Both the position numbers and the translations under genes were made by a program. The notes beneath the pieces were generated by a model, which had not been told where the DNA came from, did no database searches, and saw nothing but the letters and a program-made list of their open reading frames with translations. Below are positions 50,863 through 59,800 of a DNA stretch of 64,000 nucleotides, piece by piece; position 1 is the stretch's first letter; every line of letters begins with the position of its first letter. This DNA comes from Gordonia sediminis (GTDB lineage: Bacteria > Actinomycetota > Actinomycetes > Mycobacteriales > Mycobacteriaceae). Location: assembly GCA_004193205.1 (NCBI GenBank), contig RZUM01000003.1, forward strand, positions 310,001-374,000. Direction: 5' to 3'.

Positions 50863-52026
50863 TCAGTTGATTTCCAGGCCCTTTCGCATGTCATGTAGGC
50901 GTAGTCCCAGGTGCAGCTCGAACCGCAACCGTCCGTCGCCCAAGTCGCGGTCGAGCACAGACCGTACCCTGCCGAGCCGGTAGTACAGCGTCGAGCGGTG
51001 AATGTTGAGGATGTGTGCGGTGCGCTGGGCGTCCCCTCCGCAGTCCAGGTAGGCATGAAGCGTCGACATGATCTCGTCGGAAAGATCCGCTGCGAGTACC
51101 TTTCTGACCGACCGAGGGAGATCCTCGACGGTGATCTGTTCGACGGGTAGCAGCGCGAGCACCCCGTCCGCACCGGTGTCATCCCAGGTATTCGCGCGTC
51201 CATGATCCGCCGGCGCCAGCCAGGTCGCCCGTAATGCCCTCCGCGCCAGCGTCATCGACTGGTGCACGTCCTCGAGGCGGCCGACAACGGGCCCGATCCC
51301 GGCACGGACGTCGCCCAACTCCGCGTCACCGAGGATTCTCGACAAGCGGTCGGTGACCACAGGTCGCGGGAAAATCAGCACGCCGGTCCCGTCGTCGAGT
51401 GTGGAACCCACGACCGAGGCCGTGGATGACCGCGACACGAAGTCCAGGGTCGTCCACACCGCCAGCGCCGAACTGTCCGGCGAACGCCCCGGGCGCGGGT
51501 CACCGGCGATCGCGACCGCCGCGTACTGCGATGCCACACCGACGTGCCGCTCGGCTATCAGCGCTTCGGCGGCGGCGCGTCGCTGACCGAGATCAGGGCC
51601 GATCACCCGGATCAGCAAGTCGCGAACCCGGGACCGATCGTGTTCGTCATAGAGGAGCCTCAGCGAGAGCAGCACACCCAGCCCTGACGACGCCTGCAAC
51701 AAGCGCCGAAGTTGGTCATCGTCGAGCGGGTCGTCGTCGACGGCACTCAGGAGGTACCCCACCCGTCGCCGGTGATCGGTCAGCGGAATCACCAGGCAAC
51801 GGCCGACCTGGGGCAGCACCTCGTACACGTACTCCCGCACGGTGGATGCCGGTGGGTTCCATCTGCCCGAGCCGGCCAGCAGCACCGAGAGCCGAAACCG
51901 GTCCGCCTCGGCCTCATGGATGGAGTACGCGACAACTGCCATCGACCAATCCAAGACAACCAGGCGCCGCCCGGCGGCCTCCGACAGATCCTGCAGCGCA
52001 TCGTCCAAGCTCGCGACCGTGGACAC
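50863..52026 (-). CDS. PucR-family (CdaR-like) transcriptional regulator
   Basis: A 387-residue regulator. The C-terminal PucR helix-turn-helix is clear: YLDCGGDAQRTAHILNIHRSTLYYRLGRVRSV is split around the recognition helix. A GGDEF-like middle part (AGIGPVVGRLEDVHQSMTLARRAL) is typical of the CdaR group. The N-terminal 150 residues form a sensor-like region. GTG 52026 is chosen; an in-frame start at 52074 adds 16 residues. It is divergent from the FAD monooxygenase gene and may control it. Confidence 0.85.
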   Translation of the reverse strand: MSTVASLDDALQDLSEAAGRRLVVLDWSMAVVAYSIHEAEADRFRLSVLLAGSGRWNPPASTVREYVYEVLPQVGRCLVIPLTDHRRRVGYLLSAVDDDPLDDDQLRRLLQASSGLGVLLSLRLLYDEHDRSRVRDLLIRVIGPDLGQRRAAAEALIAERHVGVASQYAAVAIAGDPRPGRSPDSSALAVWTTLDFVSRSSTASVVGSTLDDGTGVLIFPRPVVTDRLSRILGDAELGDVRAGIGPVVGRLEDVHQSMTLARRALRATWLAPADHGRANTWDDTGADGVLALLPVEQITVEDLPRSVRKVLAADLSDEIMSTLHAYLDCGGDAQRTAHILNIHRSTLYYRLGRVRSVLDRDLGDGRLRFELHLGLRLHDMRKGLEIN

Positions 52027-52151
52027 AGGATCACACCTCCGATGTGGACATAGTGTCGCAAATTGTCTCGTCACATTCCTACGTCTGTCCAGTGCGGCGG
52101 GTCACCGTAGCTCAATAGGCTCGGAGTCACTCAAGCCAAAGGAGTCAGCTC

Positions 52152-53348
52152 ATGTCGAAGCGCATCGTCATCGTCGGCGCCGGAATCGGCGGTCTCACCC
52201 TCGCGATCGACCTCCAGCGCAGGGGCATCGACGTCGACATCTACGAACAGACCTCGGTCCTGCGGGAGGTCGGCGCGGCCGTGGCGTTGTCGGCCAACTC
52301 CACCCGGTTCTACGAAGGCCACTTCGGGTTGGCCGAACAGCTGGGGGAGAAGTGGGCCGAGGTCGACGGGTTGATCTTCCGCGACGGACGCACTGGCAAG
52401 GAGGTCGCCCGTTTGTCCTCAGCCCAGGAGTACCGCCGACGATATGGGGCGCCGTACATCGGCATCCATCGGGCGGACCTGCAGGCCATCCTGTTCGACG
52501 CACTCGACCCGTCGAGCCTGCATCTGAGCAAGCGGCTCACCGCGATCGACGACACCGGGTCCGCGGCTCGGCTGACATTCGAGGACGGCGACGACACCGA
52601 GGCCGATCTGGTCATCGGCGCCGACGGCGCCCGGTCGCTGACACGCCGACTTCTGCTGGGCTACGACGACGCCCGCTATTCGGGGTGCACCGCCGCGCGC
52701 GGAATCGTCGCTCCCGCGCTCCTGCCGTCTCTACCGGATCCGGCCGCCATCCAGTTCTGGATGGGTCCCGGCGGGCACTTGCTGCACTATCCGATCGGGA
52801 ACGGGGATCAGAACTTCTTCCTGGTCAAGCGGGAGTCCATGCCGTGGGCGGACAAGGGCTGGGTGGTGCCGGCGCAGGACGGGCAACACATCACGCCGTT
52901 CGCGGATTGGGCGCCGCCGGTTGTCGAGATGATCTCGGCTGTACCCGTCGTCGAACAGTGGGCGTTGTTCTACCGCCCGCCGCTGACACGCTGGTCGGCT
53001 GGCAGGGTGACGTTGCTGGGGGATGCCGCACATGCCACGGTGCCCCATCACGGGCAGGGCGCCAACCAGTCCATCGAGGACGCGATCGTGCTCGCCGACC
53101 TGCTCTCCGGAACCACCGATTGGGACTGTGCCCGAACGCAATACGAGCGACGGCGCCGATTCCGTACCCGCAAGGTCACCGACGCCGCGATCACCGTCGG
53201 CGAATTGCTCCACCTGCCCGACGGCCCACGGGCCGACGAACGCAACGCACGATTGGCCGCCCCGGATGCCTTCGACCGGCACTTGGACTGGATCCACTCG
53301 TTCCGGGCCGACGAACAGATCCCGGCGGGGCCTGTCGTCGCCTCGTGA
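52152..53348 (+). CDS. FAD-dependent aromatic monooxygenase (salicylate-hydroxylase type)
   Basis: A 398-residue class A flavin monooxygenase. GxGxxG is seen at IVIVGAGIGGLTLAIDL, the DG motif at LVIGADGARSLTRRL near residue 160, and the GD motif at VTLLGDAAHATVPHHGQGAN near residue 290. AAAGGAG precedes the ATG at 52152. The divergent PucR gene is its probable regulator. The substrate is likely an aromatic acid, but the sequence does not say which. Confidence 0.9.
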   Translation: MSKRIVIVGAGIGGLTLAIDLQRRGIDVDIYEQTSVLREVGAAVALSANSTRFYEGHFGLAEQLGEKWAEVDGLIFRDGRTGKEVARLSSAQEYRRRYGAPYIGIHRADLQAILFDALDPSSLHLSKRLTAIDDTGSAARLTFEDGDDTEADLVIGADGARSLTRRLLLGYDDARYSGCTAARGIVAPALLPSLPDPAAIQFWMGPGGHLLHYPIGNGDQNFFLVKRESMPWADKGWVVPAQDGQHITPFADWAPPVVEMISAVPVVEQWALFYRPPLTRWSAGRVTLLGDAAHATVPHHGQGANQSIEDAIVLADLLSGTTDWDCARTQYERRRRFRTRKVTDAAITVGELLHLPDGPRADERNARLAAPDAFDRHLDWIHSFRADEQIPAGPVVAS

Positions 53349-53459
53349 GGACCACAACACCACCTTGACGTCGCGCCCGCCAGTGCCACCGAGCGATGAA
53401 AAGCGGATTCCCACGCGCTCTACCTGCAGTCATGCGATTCTGCATGATAAGATGCGGTT

Positions 53460-53705
53460 ATGCCTAAGACCGTGCAGATTCGTGATATCGACGATGAGGT
53501 GTACGCGGGCCTGGTACGACGAGCCGCCGAATGCGGCATCACGGTTCCGGAGTTGTTGCGCCGAGAGGCGACAAGGATAGCCAGCCGACCGTCCATCGCA
53601 GAGTGGCTGAAGCGCACAGGTCGTCGTCCATCGCAGATTTCGACATCGGAGGTTTTGGCCGATCTCGACACATGGCGAGGTGAGTGGCCTGATGATCGTC
53701 GTTGA
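53460..53705 (+). CDS. vapB: VapB/FitA-type antitoxin
   Basis: An 81-residue antitoxin. The N-terminal ribbon-helix-helix is KTVQIRDIDDEVYAGLVRRAAECGITVPELLRREA in two parts, and the rest is acidic and flexible. It overlaps the toxin start by 14 bases, the usual order for VapBC. A small inverted repeat (ATGC-N6-GCAT, 53432-53445) lies before the ATG and may be its operator. Confidence 0.85.
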   Translation: MPKTVQIRDIDDEVYAGLVRRAAECGITVPELLRREATRIASRPSIAEWLKRTGRRPSQISTSEVLADLDTWRGEWPDDRR

Positions 53706-54084
53706 CGCGTCGTGTTTGTTCGAGGTCGTCGCCGATTCACCGCGCTCCTCGGCGATCGCGGCACGCCTCGCCGCCGATCCAGACCATGCGGCGCCAGAGG
53801 TCATCGATGTCGAGGTCCTCGGTGTGATCCGCGCCCAATATTTGCGCGGTGGTCTGGACCGCACAGCCGCCGGTCAGGCGGTGGAGGACTTACGGGATTG
53901 GCCGGGTGAGCGATTCGCCCACCGGTGGATGCTTGATCGCGTGTGGGAACTGCGAGATTCAGTTCGAGGTTGGGACGCGTTCTATGTCACCTTGGCCGAG
54001 GCGATGAACGCGACGCTCGTCACGCTCGACACCAGACTCGCGCGGGCACACGGTACCCGATGCCGGATCGAAGTACTCGAATGA
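53692..54084 (+). CDS. vapC: VapC-type PIN-domain toxin
   Basis: A 130-residue PIN-domain ribonuclease-type toxin. The acid residues are in place: MIVVDASCLFEVV (first aspartate), PEVIDVEVLGVIRAQ (glutamate), RGWDAFYVTLAEA (third aspartate) and TLDTRLARAHG (fourth). ATG 53692 lies inside the antitoxin end, so translation is coupled. By family it cleaves RNA and is held by VapB. Confidence 0.87.
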   Translation: MIVVDASCLFEVVADSPRSSAIAARLAADPDHAAPEVIDVEVLGVIRAQYLRGGLDRTAAGQAVEDLRDWPGERFAHRWMLDRVWELRDSVRGWDAFYVTLAEAMNATLVTLDTRLARAHGTRCRIEVLE

Positions 54085-54526
54085 GTCGAACCGCCCGCAA
54101 CCAATGGATCAGCCGCAATGCATGGACCGAACGCTGACAGCATTGCGCGTGTCCATACCCGGGCTGCACAGCCGCACGGGCAGGTCAGTCCGACCCCGTC
54201 CGAAATGGGCCGGCCCGTGTCGGCGCGCCGCGCGGATCACCTTCTGATCACCCTGCCGGCGACCGTTAACGAAGCGCTATCATCATCAACCTCAGTCGAT
54301 TGACCCCGCACGGTCTTCGCCTTCGAACAGTGTTCTTTCAGCTTGCGCCTGAACAGCTTTCCGCGTCCACGCGTCATAGGTGCTGCTCGTCGATGACGAC
54401 GAGACCCGTAGGAAGAACGGTTGACCTCATACCTGCCGCTGTCGTCGGGGTGCCCGCTGTCCCGACAGTCACTGCGGTCCCGGTTCGGCGTCGGCGAGGG
54501 ATCACGACGAGTCGGAGCCGACGTGG
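54085..54526. other. Region without a recognised gene
   Basis: The 442 bases after VapC have no convincing ORF on either strand. Short frames have poor codon bias. There are a few weak inverted repeats (for example TCGTCGATGACGACGA near 54389). It lies at the edge of the degenerate zone before the toxin gene. Confidence 0.5.
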
Positions 54527-55183
54527 CTATGTCCCGTCCTCGTCCCACACGTCGATTCCGGCCTCGTCGGCGAAGGCCAGTACCAGGTCGGATAGCGCGC
54601 CACCGAGGTGGATCAACCGTTCCATCAGCGGTGCGGTGTCCCGGTCGAACGCCAGCCGGCGCCGCTCGGCAACGTTCGGGCGACCGTCCTGCAGCGGCGG
54701 CAGGACGTCGGCAACGTAGCGGTCGATGACTTGAACCAGCTGGCTATGGATAAAGTCGACCATGTCGTCGTCCGCGCCGGGGAGTCTGTCGAACACCTGC
54801 TCGATTTCTTGCTGTGCCGCAAGGTCGCCAGGGAAGATCCGGTCGAGCTCGGGCTTGATCTCCCTGTCGAAGATGGCACCCAGATCGCGGCAACGGAACT
54901 TCATCCTGTGGAGCTCGGGTCCAGCCTTCGCGGTGTTGAACTCGTCGCGGAGCTTGCGGAACCGGGCGGCTGCATCCGCGCCGCCGATGTCGAACGACGT
55001 GAACTGGCTCAGCCAAGAGGCCGTGTGTCGATTGGACGCGAGGAGCCGTTGCGCCACGTCGCATAGAGCGGCGGAGGCGGCGGCGAGCTTTCCGTCGCGT
55101 GACGCGGTGACCTCGGCAGTTCGGACGGCAATGGCGGTGAACTCGTCGATCGGGTCGAGAGCTGCGGTACTGACAACTGTCAT
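54527..55183 (-). CDS. Uncharacterised helical protein
   Basis: A 218-residue protein with no recognised family. It is mostly helical and has one or two cysteines: ALCDVAQRLLASNRH near the N-terminus and MKFRCRDLGAIFD in the middle. ATG 55183 is chosen because GGAGA lies eight bases upstream; GTG 55195 is in frame above it. It lies 14 bases after the end of the broken pentapeptide gene and so may have been in one operon with it. Confidence 0.55.
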   Translation of the reverse strand: MTVVSTAALDPIDEFTAIAVRTAEVTASRDGKLAAASAALCDVAQRLLASNRHTASWLSQFTSFDIGGADAAARFRKLRDEFNTAKAGPELHRMKFRCRDLGAIFDREIKPELDRIFPGDLAAQQEIEQVFDRLPGADDDMVDFIHSQLVQVIDRYVADVLPPLQDGRPNVAERRRLAFDRDTAPLMERLIHLGGALSDLVLAFADEAGIDVWDEDGT

Positions 55184-55197
55184 CGTCGTCTCCACTT

Positions 55198-55846
55198 CTA
55201 GATTGGTGTTACCGGCGAAACCGGAGATCCGAAGCCCGTCGAATCCCCTAGCTCCGTGGTCTCGTCGAGCAGCACACGATCCTCAGGTACCAGGCGCAGG
55301 TCGGCATTGCGGAGATCGGCGCCGCGCAGGTCGGCCTTGATCGACCCGCCACCCAACAACAGTGGCCCGAGGGCACCGATCGCGGCCTGGACGTCCTCAT
55401 CGAGTCGGTCCTGGCGGGAGCGCATCGTCTGGGACGAGTTCAAACGAACGAATGCCGCCAGCACCTGGATCACCGTGTCCCGCTCGCCCTCTGGCGGCTC
55501 CGACTCGACCCAGGGCGTGTACCGCCCCAATCCGGACCGGGACGTTTTCGTTGTCGAGTTGTCCGACAGCTGTGCTGTACCGATCAATCTGTTGCCCGCG
55601 CCGGTTAAGAACATATGTGCGGCCGGTGAAGGCAAGGGTGCCCGCGCCACCGACGGCGATCAAGAAGGCGACCAGCGCAGTCCGCACGTCACTCTCGGCC
55701 TTGAGCCGCTCGGCCTGGGTCAGGCTTCCCGGAGGATGCTGGGTGAGCAATTCCGGCAGGCCCCAGAGCACGACAAGCCCGACCCCGACCGAGGCGAACA
55801 CTGCGACCAGTGTCAGCAGCCACACCCGGGTGAGTACGTTGGGCAT
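55198..55846 (-). pseudogene. Frameshifted pentapeptide-repeat membrane protein gene
   Basis: The first frame from ATG 55846 gives MPNVLTRVWLLTLVAVFASVG and a second span, then IDRYSTAVGQLDNENVPVRIGAV and HALGRV. The family then needs a segment such as ERDTVIQVLAAFVRLNSS, which lies in a second frame that ends at 55198 with IKADLRGADLRNADLRL, the pentapeptide part. The shift is near 55510-55530. Membrane proteins with this layout are common in actinobacteria. It may be a one-base error or a true loss of function. Confidence 0.65.
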
Positions 55847-56491
55847 TCCCGAACCTCTCGATCGCAACCGTCGTCATTCGGACGCGACAAGAACACCAGA
55901 CGCGCTCGCCGCGTCGGCTGGATCCGGACAGGGTCGATGGGCACCAACCGCTCTCGGATACCGGACCTGCCTCCATTCTCGTAGCATCACCGTCGAAACC
56001 GAAACCTGCCGTGGATCGGAAACCCTTCGCTCGATCAATCGATCGACCGATCGGCATTCTCGGGTTCGGTGGAATGTGTTGAGCCTGTTGGGGCCCGACA
56101 GTGGCGACGCCGACGCGTCGCTTGGCGAAGTGTCGGCGTTGACATGAATTGTGTCGGAGACGAATCCAAAAAGATACAAGGGTTTTCGCCGGGTGTCAGT
56201 CATCCGTGGTTCGTGAGTACCGCCGATTCTTGTCGCAGATGCCATGCCGCCAAGCAGAACTCGGTTGCCCCCCAACAGTTTTGGATCAAACTCCAGAGCG
56301 GGTCGGTGAACACCTCGCCCGCATGCCACGGCTGACTGATGAACCGACAATCGGCGAGAGTTGATCGCTGTAAGCCTCGTCAGCGTTGTCCTTGACGCGG
56401 CCTGTGCTCCAGGTCTTGACTGGAGGTGATCCGACGTAGCGCCCAGACCGTCCGCACAGCCAGTGTGTGCGTTCCGGGGCCGGGAGGTGTG
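55847..56491. other. Region without a recognised gene
   Basis: The 645 bases before the 112-aa ORF show no convincing gene. ORFs on both strands here have no family-like sequence. It may hold the promoter of the toxin gene; I could not place it. Confidence 0.45.
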
Positions 56492-56830
56492 ATGGCACAT
56501 TTTGCCGGACGCGTGACCGGGATCGAGACGAGTGCACCTGTAGAGGTGATTGTTTGGGGCCGTTCAGGGTCCATATGCGACGACGGGTCGAGGGTCTGGC
56601 TCAGATCAAGCGCCACCAACGCCGACAACGTCAACATCGCGGAGTTGCCCGACGCCGCCGCGTACACCCATGTGGACTTCCGACTCCGGTTCGACGCCCA
56701 GATCCTCGACGCCGCCGGCGTCCAACCGCGCGACGCCTCAACGGCGGGCCACCGCTCCTCACCGCGACCTGGGCCGGCAACTGACGAGGCCGCTGGGGCC
56801 GAGTGGGAGGTCGGGGGTGGTGTCGGTTGA
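56492..56830 (+). CDS. Unknown 112-residue protein coupled to the toxin gene
   Basis: A 112-residue ORF with a strong RBS (GGGAGG four bases before ATG 56492). It opens MAHFAGRVTGIETSAPVEVI and has one cysteine (GSICDDG). The pattern of alternating strands (VIVWGRSG, VWLRSS, HVDFRLRFDAQIL) suggests a small beta-rich fold; the end is low-complexity. Its stop overlaps the TTG of the toxin (TTGA), so the two are likely co-translated. No family is recognised; a chaperone or secretion-accessory role is only a guess. Confidence 0.5.
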   Translation: MAHFAGRVTGIETSAPVEVIVWGRSGSICDDGSRVWLRSSATNADNVNIAELPDAAAYTHVDFRLRFDAQILDAAGVQPRDASTAGHRSSPRPGPATDEAAGAEWEVGGGVG

Positions 56831-59800
56831 CGAACCATTGGGAGAAGAGCCATCCGCACGCGGAAGGTAACGAAGGCGCGACCGCGGCTCAGGGCCCGCT
56901 CGCCGTCCCGTCCATAGCCCTCCCGAGAGGCGGTGGGGCGATCCGCGGCCTTGGAGAGAAGTTCGCCGCCAACCCGGTCACCGGCACCGCCTCGATGTCG
57001 GTGCCCATCGCCACCAGCCCCGGCCGTTCGGGCTTCGGGCCCGCGTTATCACTGTCCTACGACTCCGGCGCCGGCAACGGCCCCTTCGGTTTCGGGTGGA
57101 GCCTCTCGGTGCCGTCGATCACGCGCAAGACCGACAAAGGCCTGCCACAGTATTTGGACACAATCGATTCAGACGTCTTCGTCCTCTCGGGCGCGGAAGA
57201 CTTGGTGCCGGTCTATCGGCAAGACCCCGACGGCACGTGGGTCGCCGGACACCAGGGATGTCAGCGAGACGCAGACGGCTTCTGGGTGCGGGACGGATCC
57301 GGCCGCCTCGTCGTGCACGAAGATGAACTCGACGGTTACCGAGTGCGGCGCTACCGGCCACGCATCGAAGGGCTCTTCGCCCGCATCGAGCGCTGGAGCA
57401 AGATCGGAACACCGGGCGATGTCCATTGGCGTTCGATCTCCAAGGACAACATCCTTACCCTCTACGGCCATGACGTGAATTCGCGCATCGCCGACCCGCT
57501 CGACCCAAGCCGCATCTTCTCCTGGCTGATCTGCGAATCGCGAGACGACAAAGGCAACGGCATTCGCTACATCTACAAGCACGAGGACGGTGCCTGCCAG
57601 CTCCGGCCCGGCCAGGCCGATCCGTTCACGCAGGCCCATCAATTCAACAGGGGTCCCGCCTCGGATTCGCGCCGCACCGCTCAACGGTATTTGCAGCGTG
57701 TGCTGTATGGCAGCCGGCAGCCACTGCTCGATGCCCGGGGCCGGCGCCCTCGGGACCTGAGCGAGCTGCCAAATCCGCCGTCGGACAACGGCGCCGACTG
57801 GCTGTTCGAAGTGCGCTTCGACTACGGGGAACTGGACGAGGACGACCCGACGGGCAAGCCAGAGAAGCCCTGGTTCTACCGCGCCGACGCCTTTTCCAGC
57901 TGCCGCTCGGGCTTTGAGGTGCGCACCTGCCGCCGCTGCGAGCGGGTGCTGATGCTCCACCACATCCCCGATACGCCCGCCATCGCGGGTCGGGCGGCAC
58001 AAGCCGGCTACCAGGGCGTGGTTCGCAGCACCGAATTCACCTACGACGACGAACTCGACCCCACGCTCGCCACCCGGCCGGTCTACAGCTTCCTCAAGCA
58101 CGTGACACAGACGGGGTGGACCCAGGTAAATGGTTTCTCCTCACGACGAAGCCTGCCACCGGTGGAGTTCGACTACATCACGCCCGAAGTGCAAGAAATC
58201 GTCGAGGAACTCGATCCACAGAGTCTCGACGACCTCCCTATCGGCTTGGACACCACCGCCTATCGCTGGACTGACCTGCACGGCGAAGGCATTCCCGGCA
58301 TCCTCACCGAGCAGGCCGGCGCGTGGTTCTACAAGCGGAACCGGAGCCCGATTCCACACCGACAGCCAAACGGCAGCGAGGCCGTCACGGCAACATTCGC
58401 CCCGGTTGAGGCCGTTGCCCTCAAGCCCAACCTCGCACTGGTCGCCGGCGCCGAGTTCATGGACCTGGCCGGCGACGGTCAGCCGGACCTGGTGACAATG
58501 GACGGCCCCCTGCCCGGCCTGTACGAGCACGACGAAGCCGAAGGGTGGCAGCCCTTCCGCCCGTTCACCTCGCGCCTGAACCGCAATTTCCGCGACCCGA
58601 ACCTCAGGTTCGTCGATCTGGACGGCGACGGCCATGCCGACGTGCTCATCACCGAAGACGACGCCTTGGTCTGGTATCCCTCACTGGCCGAGGAAGGCTT
58701 CGGTCCGGCCCGGCGCGTCGGGCAAGCGCTGGACGAGGAAAAAGGACCTCGCGTCGTCTTCGCCGACGCTGCCCAGTCCATCTATCTTGCCGATCTGTCG
58801 GGTGACGGTCTGACCGACATCGTCCGCATCCGCAACGGCGAAGTCTGCTACTGGCCCAACCTGGGCTACGGCCGCTTCGGCGCCAAGGTCACAATGGACA
58901 ACGCGCCCTGGTTCGACAACCCCGACCAGTTCGACCACAGGCGCATCCGACTGGCCGACATCGACGGCAGCGGCACGACTGACGTCATCTACCTGCACCG
59001 TGATGGTGTCTGCCTGTACTTCAACCAGTCCGGCAACAGTTGGAGCCAGCCACAACAGTTGAAGGTGTTCCCGCGCATCGACGACCTGGTGAGCATCGTC
59101 CCGGCCGACCTGCTCGGCAACGGCACGGCCTGCCTCGTCTGGTCCTCACCGCTGCCGGGCGACGCAGGGCGGCCGATGCGGTACGTCAACCTCATGGGCG
59201 GCAACAAGCCGCATCTGCTGATCAAGACCCTCAACAACCTGGGTGCCGAAACGCGCGTCGACTACGCCCCCTCCACGAAGTTCTACCTACAGGACAAGCG
59301 CGACGGTCAACCGTGGATCACCCGGCTACCGTTCCCGGTGCATGTGGTCGAGCGTGTCGAGACCCTCGACCACATCAGCCGTAACCGCTTCGTCACCCGC
59401 TACGCCTACCATCACGGCTACTTCGACGGTGAGGAGCGCGAGTTCCGCGGCTTCGGCATGGTCGAGCAATGGGACACCGAACAGCTCCCGGTCCTTGCCG
59501 AGGGAAGGATCCCGGCAGACAAGGTGGACGCTGCATCACACGTTCCGCCGATCCACACGAAGACCTGGTTCCACACCGGCGTCTACCTCGGCCGCGATCA
59601 CGTTTCCGACTACTTTGCCGGGCTGCTCAATGCCACCGACCTGGGCGAGTACTTTCGCGAACCTGGCCTGACCGACGCCGAAGCCCAGGCCCGGCTACTG
59701 CCGGACACGGTTCTGCCCACTGGCCTGACCCTGAACGAAGAGCGCGAAGCCTGCCGCGCGCTCAAAGGTTCGATGTTGCGGCAAGAGGTCTATGCCGATG

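Noticed and set aside
54085-54526. A small gene after VapC
   Set aside because: Short frames on both strands have no RBS and no family; nothing supportable.
56380-56859. 159-codon minus-strand frame opposite the 112-aa ORF
   Set aside because: No RBS or family was seen, while the plus-strand ORF has a strong RBS and overlaps the toxin start. It is weakly possible that neither is real.
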